Shown: in pieces, positions 1 to 6,657 of the stretch
Layout of the letters: each line of letters begins with the position of its first letter
How positions within the stretch are numbered: the stretch's first letter is position 1
DNA from: CAZFNQ01 sp964652125
GTDB taxonomy: Bacteria; Patescibacteriota; Saccharimonadia; Saccharimonadales; JANWIN01
DNA length: 12,511 nt
Assembly: GCA_964652125.1 (NCBI GenBank)
Contig: CAZZAE010000030.1
Span: 1 to 12,511, forward strand
Direction: 5' to 3'
Notes under the pieces: generated by a model
Database searches by the model: none
Seen by the model: only the letters and a program-made list of their open reading frames with translations
What the model was told of the DNA's origin: nothing
Translations under genes and position numbers: made by a program

Positions 1-66
1 GCTAAAATCCATGCAGATATAATGGGTTCAGATCATTGCCCCATAAGCTTAGAGCTCGAGGATTAG
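1..66 (+). CDS. AP endonuclease / exodeoxyribonuclease III family, C-terminal end (partial)
   Basis: The window opens inside a reading frame that encodes 21 residues and stops at TAG (64-66). The peptide contains GSDHCPISLEL, which closely matches the C-terminal end of ExoIII/ExoA/APE1-type AP endonucleases; human APE1 ends with a very similar GSDHCPITLYL. In this family the His of SDHCP is the catalytic histidine of the endonuclease/exonuclease/phosphatase fold, which cuts DNA 5' to abasic sites in base excision repair. Only the tail is visible, so the start and the rest of the active site lie outside. The stop codon overlaps the Shine-Dalgarno sequence of the next gene, so the two are probably in one operon. 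The family call rests on this short but very characteristic motif. The exact member (exoA or xth) cannot be told. Confidence 0.8.
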   Translation, partial: AKIHADIMGSDHCPISLELED

Positions 67-74
67 GAGAAATT

Positions 75-992
75 ATGACACCAGATGAATATACAATTAA
101 AGAACAATTTCTAGATGTTGGAGATAAACACGAATTATATATTCATGAGTGGGGAAATCCAAAAGCTCAAACACCAATAGTCTTTTTGCACGGGGGACCC
201 GGATCAGGAGTATCCGACAAGCATAAACTGCGTTTCCAGCCGAAGCAACATAGAGTTATATTTTTTGATCAGCGAGGGTCCGGAAAAAGTCTTCCAAAGG
301 GTTCGTTGAAGCACAACACTACATCGGATCAGATAGAGGATATTGAGAAAATCACGGTGCATTTAAAACTTAATAAATTTGTTTTAACTGGTGGATCATG
401 GGGGTCGTGTTTAGCACTTGCATATGCAATTAAATACCCAAAGAGAATTACTGCACTGGTATTAAATGGTATTTTTACATCTAGAAAAAGTGAAGTTGAA
501 TACTTAGATAGTGGTGGATTTCGAACCTTTTTTCCTGATCAATGGGCAAAATATGTCAGTACAGTACCGCAAAAATTTCGCAAAAATCCTAGTGCATATC
601 ATTACAAGAATATATTCGGCAATGATAGAGAAGCATCCAAAAAGTCTGCCTACGCCTATTCCGAATCCTTAGAGGGCCCGCTGTTGAGTATTGACGATAG
701 ATATACACCAGATAAATACGATGAGTTTGACCCAGACCCTATGAGAATCGAATTACATTATTTACACCATAATTGTTTCATTCCCGAGAATCACATATTT
801 AATCGTGCTCCTAACTTAAAAATGCCAGTGTGGTTAGTACAGGGTCGCTACGACATGGTTTGTCCACCAATTACGGCTTACGAATTAGATAATCTTCTAC
901 CGAATAGTCAGCTTATTTGGACAACAGCCGGGCACGGGAATGACCGTCCGAATTATGACGTTTTGAGAACAGTATTTTTGCAGTTTTCATGA
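75..992 (+). CDS. pip: Proline iminopeptidase (alpha/beta-hydrolase, peptidase family S33)
   Basis: A cytoplasmic aminopeptidase predicted to release N-terminal proline from peptides. Counting from the ATG at 75 the protein has 305 residues, close to the usual 310-320. Visible motifs are the oxyanion-loop HGGPGSG (39-45), the DQRGSGKS element, the nucleophile elbow GGSWGS with Ser108, the acid Asp260 in GRYDMVCPP, and His287 in AGHGND. This is a complete catalytic triad in the pattern of bacterial proline iminopeptidases. A TTG at 36 would extend the frame by 13 residues into the upstream endonuclease gene. I prefer ATG 75 because AGGAG (65-69) sits 5 nt before it. The gene follows the endonuclease by 8 nt and overlaps the next start by 4 nt, indicating an operon. 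A peptide scavenger fits a host-dependent organism with few biosynthetic pathways. Substrate preference is inferred from family. Confidence 0.88.
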   Translation: MTPDEYTIKEQFLDVGDKHELYIHEWGNPKAQTPIVFLHGGPGSGVSDKHKLRFQPKQHRVIFFDQRGSGKSLPKGSLKHNTTSDQIEDIEKITVHLKLNKFVLTGGSWGSCLALAYAIKYPKRITALVLNGIFTSRKSEVEYLDSGGFRTFFPDQWAKYVSTVPQKFRKNPSAYHYKNIFGNDREASKKSAYAYSESLEGPLLSIDDRYTPDKYDEFDPDPMRIELHYLHHNCFIPENHIFNRAPNLKMPVWLVQGRYDMVCPPITAYELDNLLPNSQLIWTTAGHGNDRPNYDVLRTVFLQFS

Positions 993-1708
993 TGAGTAAT
1001 CGACCTTTTGCAGTTTTTGATATCGACGGTACACTGGTGCGTTGGCAGCTTTACCATGCAATAGCTGATGCCCTTGGTCGGCTTGGGTATTTTGATTCAG
1101 AGGCTTTCAAAACTATTCGTAGTGCTCGTATGTCGTGGAAAAAACGTGCCCACGAAGAATCGTTTAAGGATTACGAACACCAATTGGTAGTTGAATACGA
1201 GAAGCTACTTAGTCAACTTAGTGTGGATCAGTTCAACAATGCTTCAAATGCCGTCTTTGAGGAATATAAGGATCAGGTCTACACCTACACCCGAGATTTA
1301 ATTAAAGATTTAAAGCGCAATAATTATCTTATATTTGCCATTTCAAACTCACAAAGAGAAATAGTCCAAAAAATTGCTAATTATTATGGCTTTGATGATT
1401 TTATTGGGGCAGAGTATCACAAGCTCAACAACAAGTTTACCGGAAAAGTCACTCTACCACTTAACGATAAAGATGCAGCCCTGTCTAAACTGGTAACAAA
1501 ACATAATGCCAGTATGGAAAATAGCATTGCCGTAGGTGATAGTGAAGGGGATATAGCAATGCTCAAGGCCGTAAGCCAGCCTATAGCTTTTAATCCAAGT
1601 AAAAAGTTGTTCATAGCAGCCAAGCAAAATGGTTGGCCGGTGATAATTGAGCGTAAAAATATGGTTTTTAAACTTGAGCCTAAAGATGGATCATACATAC
1701 TGGCATAA
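989..1708 (+). CDS. HAD-superfamily hydrolase, subfamily IB (SerB-like phosphatase)
   Basis: A probable Mg-dependent phosphomonoesterase of the haloacid dehalogenase superfamily, 239 residues. All four HAD motifs are present: motif I FDIDGTLV with nucleophile Asp11 and acid Asp13, motif II ISNS with Ser119, a motif III lysine probably Lys161 (NDKDAAL), and motif IV GDSEGD with Asp184 and Asp188. A helical cap of about 85 residues between motifs I and II fits subfamily IB, the group of phosphoserine phosphatase and related enzymes. The substrate cannot be read from sequence. The start ATGATG overlaps the TGA of pip, so either ATG at 989 or 992 could be used, with translational coupling likely since no clear Shine-Dalgarno sequence is visible. 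The 3' end overlaps the next gene by 23 nt. Confidence 0.85.
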   Translation: MMSNRPFAVFDIDGTLVRWQLYHAIADALGRLGYFDSEAFKTIRSARMSWKKRAHEESFKDYEHQLVVEYEKLLSQLSVDQFNNASNAVFEEYKDQVYTYTRDLIKDLKRNNYLIFAISNSQREIVQKIANYYGFDDFIGAEYHKLNNKFTGKVTLPLNDKDAALSKLVTKHNASMENSIAVGDSEGDIAMLKAVSQPIAFNPSKKLFIAAKQNGWPVIIERKNMVFKLEPKDGSYILA

Positions 1709-2477
1709 ACAATTAGCTAACGAACCCTTATTCCCAGACCTTTTATGGAGCCGTCCCGAAAACAAGCAAACCGCAGGCAAGCTGTTAATAATTGGCGGTA
1801 ACATACATAGCTTTGCGGCTGTTGGGCAAGCTTATTCTGCCGCTCAGCAGGCAGGTGCTGGAACTGTGAGAGTTGTACTACCTGACGTTCTACAAAAGAC
1901 AATTAGCAAATTAATTCCAGAAGCTTATTTTGTTCCTAGCACACCAAGCGGTAGCTTTTCGCAAAAAGCTTTGGCAGAAATGTTAGAACTGGCAACTTGG
2001 GCGGACGGAGTAGTTGTGGCTGGTGACCTAGGGCGAAATAGTGAAACTGCCATTTTACTAGAAAAATTCGTTATTAAATACGATCGGTTATTAATATTAA
2101 CAAAAGACGGAGCCGATTATTTTACTCGCTCTATCGGGGCAATAATAAATAGAAACAGAACTGTGTTGGTGCTAAGTTTTGCCCAGCTTCAGCGGCTAGC
2201 AATTACTGCAAATTTTGACAAGGCATTTACTTTTGATATGGGGAAAATAAAATTAATTGAACATTTGCATGAGTTCACAATCCGATTCGCCCCAGAAATT
2301 ATAATCAAACATATTGACACATTATTTGTAGCCATGAAGGGTGAGATCAGCACAACCACGACTAAGGTTGACGAGCAATTATGGCGTGTGCCCACTGCAG
2401 CAGCGGCAGCGGTTTGGAGATTGCAAAACCCTAGCAAACCGTTTGAAGCATTGACAACATCAGTTATAGACAATTAA
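1686..2477 (+). CDS. Divergent YjeF-C / NAD(P)H-hydrate dehydratase-like protein (ribokinase-like fold)
   Basis: 263 residues from the ATG at 1686. An in-frame TTG at 1647 would add 13 residues inside the previous gene and is less likely. The N-terminal half resembles the C-terminal YjeF domain (NnrD), the ADP/ATP-dependent dehydratase that repairs hydrated NAD(P)H: GKLLIIGGN (31-39), then YSAAQQAGAGTVRVVLP (50-66), then PSTPSGSFS (84-92) and GDLGRNSET (113-121), which sits where the family has its glycine-rich GPGLG loop. I cannot find the usual NxDAL, TPHxGE or GxGDVL motifs. The C-terminal part ends with an alanine-rich WRVPTAAAAAVWRL helix. It may therefore be a degenerate paralogue with a changed substrate or no catalysis. 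It overlaps the HAD gene by 23 nt and is probably co-transcribed. Fold assignment is reasonable; function is uncertain. Confidence 0.6.
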   Translation: MDHTYWHKQLANEPLFPDLLWSRPENKQTAGKLLIIGGNIHSFAAVGQAYSAAQQAGAGTVRVVLPDVLQKTISKLIPEAYFVPSTPSGSFSQKALAEMLELATWADGVVVAGDLGRNSETAILLEKFVIKYDRLLILTKDGADYFTRSIGAIINRNRTVLVLSFAQLQRLAITANFDKAFTFDMGKIKLIEHLHEFTIRFAPEIIIKHIDTLFVAMKGEISTTTTKVDEQLWRVPTAAAAAVWRLQNPSKPFEALTTSVIDN

Positions 2478-2564
2478 TGGTGGCGCCCGTCGGAATCGAA
2501 CCGACACGCTCTTGCGAGCACGGGATTTTGAGTCCCGCGTGTCTACCAGTTCCACCAGGGCGCC
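2478..2564 (-). tRNA. tRNA-Leu (anticodon CAA)
   Basis: On the minus strand the sequence folds as a class II tRNA of 87 nt. The 7-bp acceptor stem pairs GGCGCCC (5' end at 2564) with GGGCGCC (2482-2488), followed by discriminator A (2481) and an encoded CCA (2478-2480). The anticodon stem is CGGGA/TCCCG around the loop CTCAAAA, giving anticodon CAA (2528-2530), which reads UUG leucine codons. A long variable arm (GTGCTCGCAAGAGCGTG) is typical of tRNA-Leu, and the T-loop is GGTTCGATTCC. It is convergent with the upstream gene string: the encoded CCA begins directly after the TAA of the NnrD-like gene. A -10-like TACAAT (2589-2594, minus strand) could drive it. Confidence 0.95.
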
Positions 2565-2588
2565 ATTACAGATAGAACAACAGGGACA

Positions 2589-2618
2589 ATTGTACTATAT
2601 ACTATACTTGAGTAATAG
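2589..2618. promoter_or_regulatory. Putative divergent promoter region between tRNA-Leu and sortase
   Basis: The 63-nt spacer is AT-rich and holds a tandem copy of TACTATA (2593-2599 and 2600-2606). For the sortase it offers overlapping -10-like TATACT boxes (2598-2603, 2603-2608) and a TAATAG (2613-2618) 9 nt before the ATG. For the tRNA on the minus strand it offers TACAAT (2589-2594). I see no good -35 box for either direction, so the assignment is tentative. Confidence 0.35.
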
Positions 2619-2627
2619 TTCTCACTT

Positions 2628-3866
2628 ATGGACCCACAAAAACCCCAACCCCAATCAAACTCTCATCTACCAGATAGTGAGGCCCGAGCCAAAGAAAGGG
2701 CTCAAGCTGACAGTGCCGCCAATTTGATAAGACAACGGCTTGATACTCTCTATGACGAGGGCCCAACAGCTGAAGCCGAGGCGAAAGAGTCCCACGAAGT
2801 CAAACACCGTTCTGTCCATCAAAATTTTATGTATAATCTCAGTAAGTCGGGCAAATCGTTAGCCGAGATCCAGGCTGCTTGGCATGAATATTATTCTGGT
2901 TTATCAGATAAAGCTAAGTATGAGGTTTGGGATGAATTCTACAAAAGCAACGACCAACATTCTCATTTAGCCCAGTCACAAATTCATCAACCGGCCGATA
3001 GCAAAGTCGAGGTAGTAGAAACAAAACCACAACCAGCAGAAGAACCTCACCATCTACACAAAAAGCACAAAAATAAACATCACCGTACTACTCGTTCTGT
3101 AGCTGAAGTTAAGCAGCAAATATTTAATCGTCCCGTGTCTCACCGGAGACTTAAAGCTAAACAGCATTTGCAATCTTTACTGTTTGGATTAGGCCTTGGT
3201 TCGTTTGTCGTGCTCATACTGCTATTTGGTTTTTTCAATGAGCGTTTTATAGCCCCCTTTATTACACCTAGTCGGCATGTCAGTTCCACTCCAATTATTA
3301 CCGATCCGGCAAACGATAAAGTCGACCCAGCACCAAAAGTTATTATTCCAAAGATAAATGTTGAAGCTCCAGTTGTTTATGACGAACCATCCATTTCTGA
3401 CCAGGCAGTTCAAAAAGCCCTTGAGCGTGGTGTACTACACTATGCCACCACCCCAAATCCAGGTGAGCGTGGTAACGTAGTGATTTTTGGACATTCTAGT
3501 AGCAATATCTTAAACAGAGGAAAAGCTAAGTTTGCTTTTGTACTGCTTGGTTGGCTCGAAAAAGGTGATATTTTTTATCTAAATAAAGGTGGTAGGCGTT
3601 ATGTCTACAAAGTCTATAAAAAAATGGTTGTTAATCCCACGGATGTAGGTGTAATTGGTCAGCAAGATCAGCCAGATACTGCTACTCTAATAACTTGTGA
3701 CCCTCCTGGTACTTCAGTCCATAGAATGGTCATTGTAGGTGAACAGATTAGCCCCAATCCAACCGCTAACAAAGCTAGTACGGCTATTAAAAGTAATGCA
3801 GAGCCGGCAATTATTCCAAGTAATTCAATTACGTTGTGGCAAAGAATAAAAGACTGGTTTCACTGA
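2628..3866 (+). CDS. Sortase, class E/D-like, with long cytoplasmic N-terminal region
   Basis: A membrane cysteine transpeptidase, 412 residues, about twice the size of a minimal sortase. The C-terminal catalytic domain (about 235-385) has the full sortase triad: His289 in VVIFGHSS, Cys357 in LITCDPPG, and Arg366 in the VHR that follows. The TCDPPG and GERGNVVIFGH signatures fit class D/E-type sortases. A single transmembrane helix lies at about 183-205, so the catalytic domain is external. The first 180 residues are cytoplasmic: a charged stretch, a helical block with a LAEIQAAWHEYYSGL-type pattern (about 77-100), and a His/Lys-rich linker (about 140-165). ATG 2628 is chosen for lack of a better start; no clear Shine-Dalgarno sequence precedes it. 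No protein in the window carries a terminal LPxTG signal, so its substrates lie elsewhere. It stands alone between a tRNA and a convergent gene. Confidence 0.85.
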   Translation: MDPQKPQPQSNSHLPDSEARAKERAQADSAANLIRQRLDTLYDEGPTAEAEAKESHEVKHRSVHQNFMYNLSKSGKSLAEIQAAWHEYYSGLSDKAKYEVWDEFYKSNDQHSHLAQSQIHQPADSKVEVVETKPQPAEEPHHLHKKHKNKHHRTTRSVAEVKQQIFNRPVSHRRLKAKQHLQSLLFGLGLGSFVVLILLFGFFNERFIAPFITPSRHVSSTPIITDPANDKVDPAPKVIIPKINVEAPVVYDEPSISDQAVQKALERGVLHYATTPNPGERGNVVIFGHSSSNILNRGKAKFAFVLLGWLEKGDIFYLNKGGRRYVYKVYKKMVVNPTDVGVIGQQDQPDTATLITCDPPGTSVHRMVIVGEQISPNPTANKASTAIKSNAEPAIIPSNSITLWQRIKDWFH

Positions 3867-3896
3867 GTCGTAAAAACTATTTGAGTAATATTTTGA

Positions 3897-5360
3897 TTAT
3901 TGAATCGTGAGTTCTGTTCGCGTTAGTGCAATTTTGGATGAGGATTCTACGGATGGGGCGATATTGTAAAGTCCCTTTAAACTAGGATCAAAAAAGGCCG
4001 ATAGACCTGGCAGCGTTGCCGACAAGGTCTGTTGGTTATTTCCGTCGTAATCTAAAACTAAGGTTTTACCATTATTTGGCAGGGTTAAATGTTGTGCATC
4101 AAACCAAGTAGCCTCAACATTGGTCGGTAGACCTGGGCTTAGTTGGTAGTAATATCGGCTGTCATTATCAATATCGTATACTCCAAAATGACCTCCGCTT
4201 TGGGCTACTACGAAGCGATCTTTTGTAGAAAAGGAAACAAACTTAAGATCTTTTACTCTTAGCACCTTAAAAGGCTGTGGTGCCCGCCCGCTTTGGGCCG
4301 ATGAAAGAGGGTTTTTATATATGTAAGCATCGCCAGTAATTATAGGGGCAATTACTAAATAGTCGTCGCCACCAAATTTGCCAGCCACAATTTTATAGTC
4401 CGTATTAGCTGGATAATGATTTATTAAATAATTCTTTTGACCGTCCCATAGTTTAACCGCCAGTTTTCCCGGAATTAATCTATCATTAGTTACATAAATA
4501 ATTTGGCTGGGGCCGTTAGTATTAAAGCTGATAACCTTGGTCAAAAGGCTTGAAACTATTTTACTTTTCACGTCAGCCCCAGAAACAATTTGAGTTTTTT
4601 TGTTATAGATTAGAAGTTTGTCATAGCGTTGGTCTCGCATTACAAGTGATGTAGGACTTTGCTTAAACAATTTGTTGAGATTAATGGAATTTGAAGGGTC
4701 GGCCCTGTCAAACATAATATATTCATTTCCGCCTTTGAAAGTATGCAAAAGCAATACGTGCTGGTTGTCAGTTGACCACTGGATAACACTAAGTTTTTGT
4801 GAACCAGACTTGGGCGTTAACAAGTTTAGGGGCAAACTCAAGACAACTTGATTTGAACTAGCTTTGCCCAGGTCAACTTCATTTATTTTACTGATTGAAC
4901 TTCCTAATTGAATTAATAACCAACGCTTATCTGGGCTTTGGGTAGCTAGCGTTGGAGTGCTATCATAAAGTTGTTGGTCGGTTCTGACTAATTTTGTAGG
5001 GAATAAAAGTGGATATATAAGACGTTGGACACTGCCCCCGTCTAGATAAAAAGTCCTGCTCCAATCACGATAACCGCTACTTTTAAGTAAAAATGTATAG
5101 TTGCCAGATGGTATATTAAGCCTCAATCCGGTTTTACCCTTAAGCTGGCCATTGGCATAGACATCTGCTGATACTGGTTTTGACTCCACAAACACTAGGC
5201 CATTTTGAATTACCCGACCGGTACGACTATTGTAGCTATAGCCCAGTGCTAGTAGAAAAATTAACCATGACGTTAAGGCAAGGGCAATAGCTACAAGCAT
5301 ATAACCTATAAAGAGTCTTATAGTATGTTGTCGTTTTTTGGCGGGGTCAAGAAAATCCAT
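3897..5360 (-). CDS. Membrane-anchored PEGA-domain protein with probable beta-propeller region
   Basis: 487 residues. A short basic N-terminus (DPAKKRQHTIR) is followed by one transmembrane helix at about 16-42 with no obvious cleavage site, so the protein is probably anchored with the rest outside. Residues about 55-105 match the PEGA domain: GLVFVESKPVSADVYANG, a GKTGLRLNIPSG turn, then LLKSSGYRDWSR. PEGA domains are surface modules of roughly this size often tied to S-layer or envelope proteins. The remaining 370 residues are beta-rich, with repeated patterns such as SPDKRWLLIQLG, IQWSTDNQHVLLLH and LKFVSFSTKDRFVVAQSGGHFGVYDID, which look like blades of a TolB/WD40-type propeller. Enzymatic residues are not visible. 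It converges on the sortase with about 30 nt between stops and diverges from the gene at 5514. No Shine-Dalgarno sequence precedes the ATG. Confidence 0.72.
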   Translation of the reverse strand: MDFLDPAKKRQHTIRLFIGYMLVAIALALTSWLIFLLALGYSYNSRTGRVIQNGLVFVESKPVSADVYANGQLKGKTGLRLNIPSGNYTFLLKSSGYRDWSRTFYLDGGSVQRLIYPLLFPTKLVRTDQQLYDSTPTLATQSPDKRWLLIQLGSSISKINEVDLGKASSNQVVLSLPLNLLTPKSGSQKLSVIQWSTDNQHVLLLHTFKGGNEYIMFDRADPSNSINLNKLFKQSPTSLVMRDQRYDKLLIYNKKTQIVSGADVKSKIVSSLLTKVISFNTNGPSQIIYVTNDRLIPGKLAVKLWDGQKNYLINHYPANTDYKIVAGKFGGDDYLVIAPIITGDAYIYKNPLSSAQSGRAPQPFKVLRVKDLKFVSFSTKDRFVVAQSGGHFGVYDIDNDSRYYYQLSPGLPTNVEATWFDAQHLTLPNNGKTLVLDYDGNNQQTLSATLPGLSAFFDPSLKGLYNIAPSVESSSKIALTRTELTIQ

Positions 5361-5395
5361 GTTTGAGGCTTGTGAGGTTAGCTAAGTCCTATTTA

Positions 5396-5430
5396 TAGCA
5401 CTTATATCCACTTGGCACTAGCACTTATAT
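5396..5430. repeat. 12-bp direct repeat in divergent promoter region
   Basis: TAGCACTTATAT occurs exactly at 5396-5407 and 5419-5430, start to start 23 bp, about two helical turns. Read on the minus strand each copy is ATATAAGTGCTA, containing a TATAAG -10-like box, and the copy nearer the PEGA gene continues into TATAAA (5392-5397). It could be a pair of operator half-sites or a duplicated promoter element for the PEGA gene. Confidence 0.6.
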
Positions 5431-5432
5431 TC

Positions 5433-5461
5433 TTGTCAGCTGATTAGTTTGGGCGTAATAT
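5433..5461 (+). promoter_or_regulatory. Putative sigma-70-type promoter for the gene at 5514
   Basis: TTGTCA (5433-5438) and TAATAT (5456-5461) are separated by 17 nt, the ideal spacing; they match 5 of 6 and 4 of 6 consensus bases. Transcription would start near 5468, giving a leader of about 45 nt. A second -10-like box CATAAT (5501-5506), 7 nt before the GTG, is an alternative that would give a leaderless message. Confidence 0.45.
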
Positions 5462-5513
5462 AGTCCAGTAGACGCTTAAGCTAAAGCGGCAAAAAGAGGG
5501 CATAATAGCTACA

Positions 5514-6620
5514 GTGAGCCAACAAAAAAATACATTAGTTATAAATGGTAAAACTTTTAATGCTAAGACTGGGTCTGAGATAGATAATTCAGTTTCGTCC
5601 AGCCCACTTGTTCATAGCGTTAAAACTCTAGAAGGATTTATTAAACCTGGGAAGACTCCCAAAGTAGTTTCCAAATCACTTCCTATTGTATCAACAGTTA
5701 AACGACGCGCCACAAGTGCCAATAAAGTTCATAGTAGGCGTCAACATGCCAAAACATTAATGCGGGCAACAGTTACAAAGCCCATAATAAATAAACCATC
5801 AGCTTTTGCTAACCGATTAGAACTTAGTCATAAAGAAGCAAATGTAAATACTAATATCCACACAAAGCTTGAAACCGCCCGCAATCATCGAGCTCACGGG
5901 ATTGCCAAAAGTAATTTAGTAAAACGTTTTGGAGAGCCTCAAGGTCAGTCTATCGTCACAAAGAAAACTGCATCGCTGGAAGTTAAGCCCGGTCCGAACC
6001 CAAGCCAAAGCTACCAATATCAGCCAGCCGCGGTAGATCTACCTGTCTCTTCCCAGCCTAATGACTTGTTTGCCACAGCTCTTAGTCAGGCTACTAGCCA
6101 CGAACAAGCGTCCCCTAAAGTTGCTAAAAAACGACACAAAGCCGCTAAAAAATTAGGACTTACCAGAAAAGCTGCCAATATCAGTGCAATTGTTCTAATT
6201 GTTGTCGCTCTTGGTGGTTTTATGGCATATCAAAATCTTTCCAATATGGCAATGCGAGTTGCTGTTGCCAAAGCGGGTATTCATGCCTCTCTGCCGGGTT
6301 ACCAGCCATCTGGTTTCGCGTTAAGTCATAATATTCAAACTTCTCCAGGTCAAATAGTAATTAGTTTTAAGTCCAACAGTGATGATCGACAATTTAAGAT
6401 CACCCAAAGTGCCTCTAACTGGAACAGTCAAGCTTTACTAGATAATTATGTCGCTACCTCAGACCAACCCTACCAGAGAATAGATCAAAACAATGGCAAA
6501 ACTGTATTTATTTACGGCACGTCTAATGCTAGTTGGGTGGATGGTGGTATCTGGTACAAAGTTGAAGGTAATTCCAGCTTAAATAGCGATCAGCTTCTTA
6601 AAATAGCCAACAGTTTTTAA
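5514..6620 (+). CDS. Single-pass membrane protein with basic N-terminus and DUF4367-like C-terminal domain
   Basis: 368 residues starting at GTG 5514; AGAGGG (5495-5500) lies 13 nt upstream, too far for a good ribosome site. Residues 1-220 are low in hydrophobics, rich in Lys, Ser, Thr, Asn and Gln and probably disordered and cytoplasmic, with basic clusters such as KVAKKRHKAAKK just before the membrane. A transmembrane helix runs at about 224-243 (SAIVLIVVALGGFMAY). The C-terminal 120 residues are outside and show LPGYQPSGF, PGQIVISFKSNSDDR, SNWNSQALLDNYV and a NASWVDGGIWYKVEG end. This resembles the DUF4367 family, whose role is unknown. It is transcribed away from the PEGA gene and followed by gltX after 37 nt. 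I do not assign a function. Alternatives are an anti-sigma-like or envelope-stress sensor, but nothing here proves that. Confidence 0.65.
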   Translation: MSQQKNTLVINGKTFNAKTGSEIDNSVSSSPLVHSVKTLEGFIKPGKTPKVVSKSLPIVSTVKRRATSANKVHSRRQHAKTLMRATVTKPIINKPSAFANRLELSHKEANVNTNIHTKLETARNHRAHGIAKSNLVKRFGEPQGQSIVTKKTASLEVKPGPNPSQSYQYQPAAVDLPVSSQPNDLFATALSQATSHEQASPKVAKKRHKAAKKLGLTRKAANISAIVLIVVALGGFMAYQNLSNMAMRVAVAKAGIHASLPGYQPSGFALSHNIQTSPGQIVISFKSNSDDRQFKITQSASNWNSQALLDNYVATSDQPYQRIDQNNGKTVFIYGTSNASWVDGGIWYKVEGNSSLNSDQLLKIANSF

Positions 6621-6639
6621 TATATTTACCTCTGTTACA

Positions 6640-6648
6640 TGCTACAAT
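6640..6648 (+). promoter_or_regulatory. Putative extended -10 element for gltX
   Basis: TGCTACAAT (6640-6648) is an extended -10 (TGn plus TACAAT) ending 9 nt before the gltX ATG at 6658. Initiation about 7 nt downstream would put the 5' end within about 3 nt of the start codon, a leaderless message. This agrees with the lack of any Shine-Dalgarno sequence before gltX. No convincing -35 is present, as expected for extended -10 promoters. Confidence 0.4.
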
Positions 6649-6657
6649 ACAGCTTAA

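Noticed and set aside
2512..2727. Open frame running through the tRNA and into the sortase gene.
   Set aside because: It crosses a clear tRNA gene and is out of frame with the sortase; a chance reading frame.
3867..3896. Bidirectional terminator between the convergent sortase and PEGA genes.
   Set aside because: The 30-nt AT-rich spacer has no stem that pairs without repeated mismatches.
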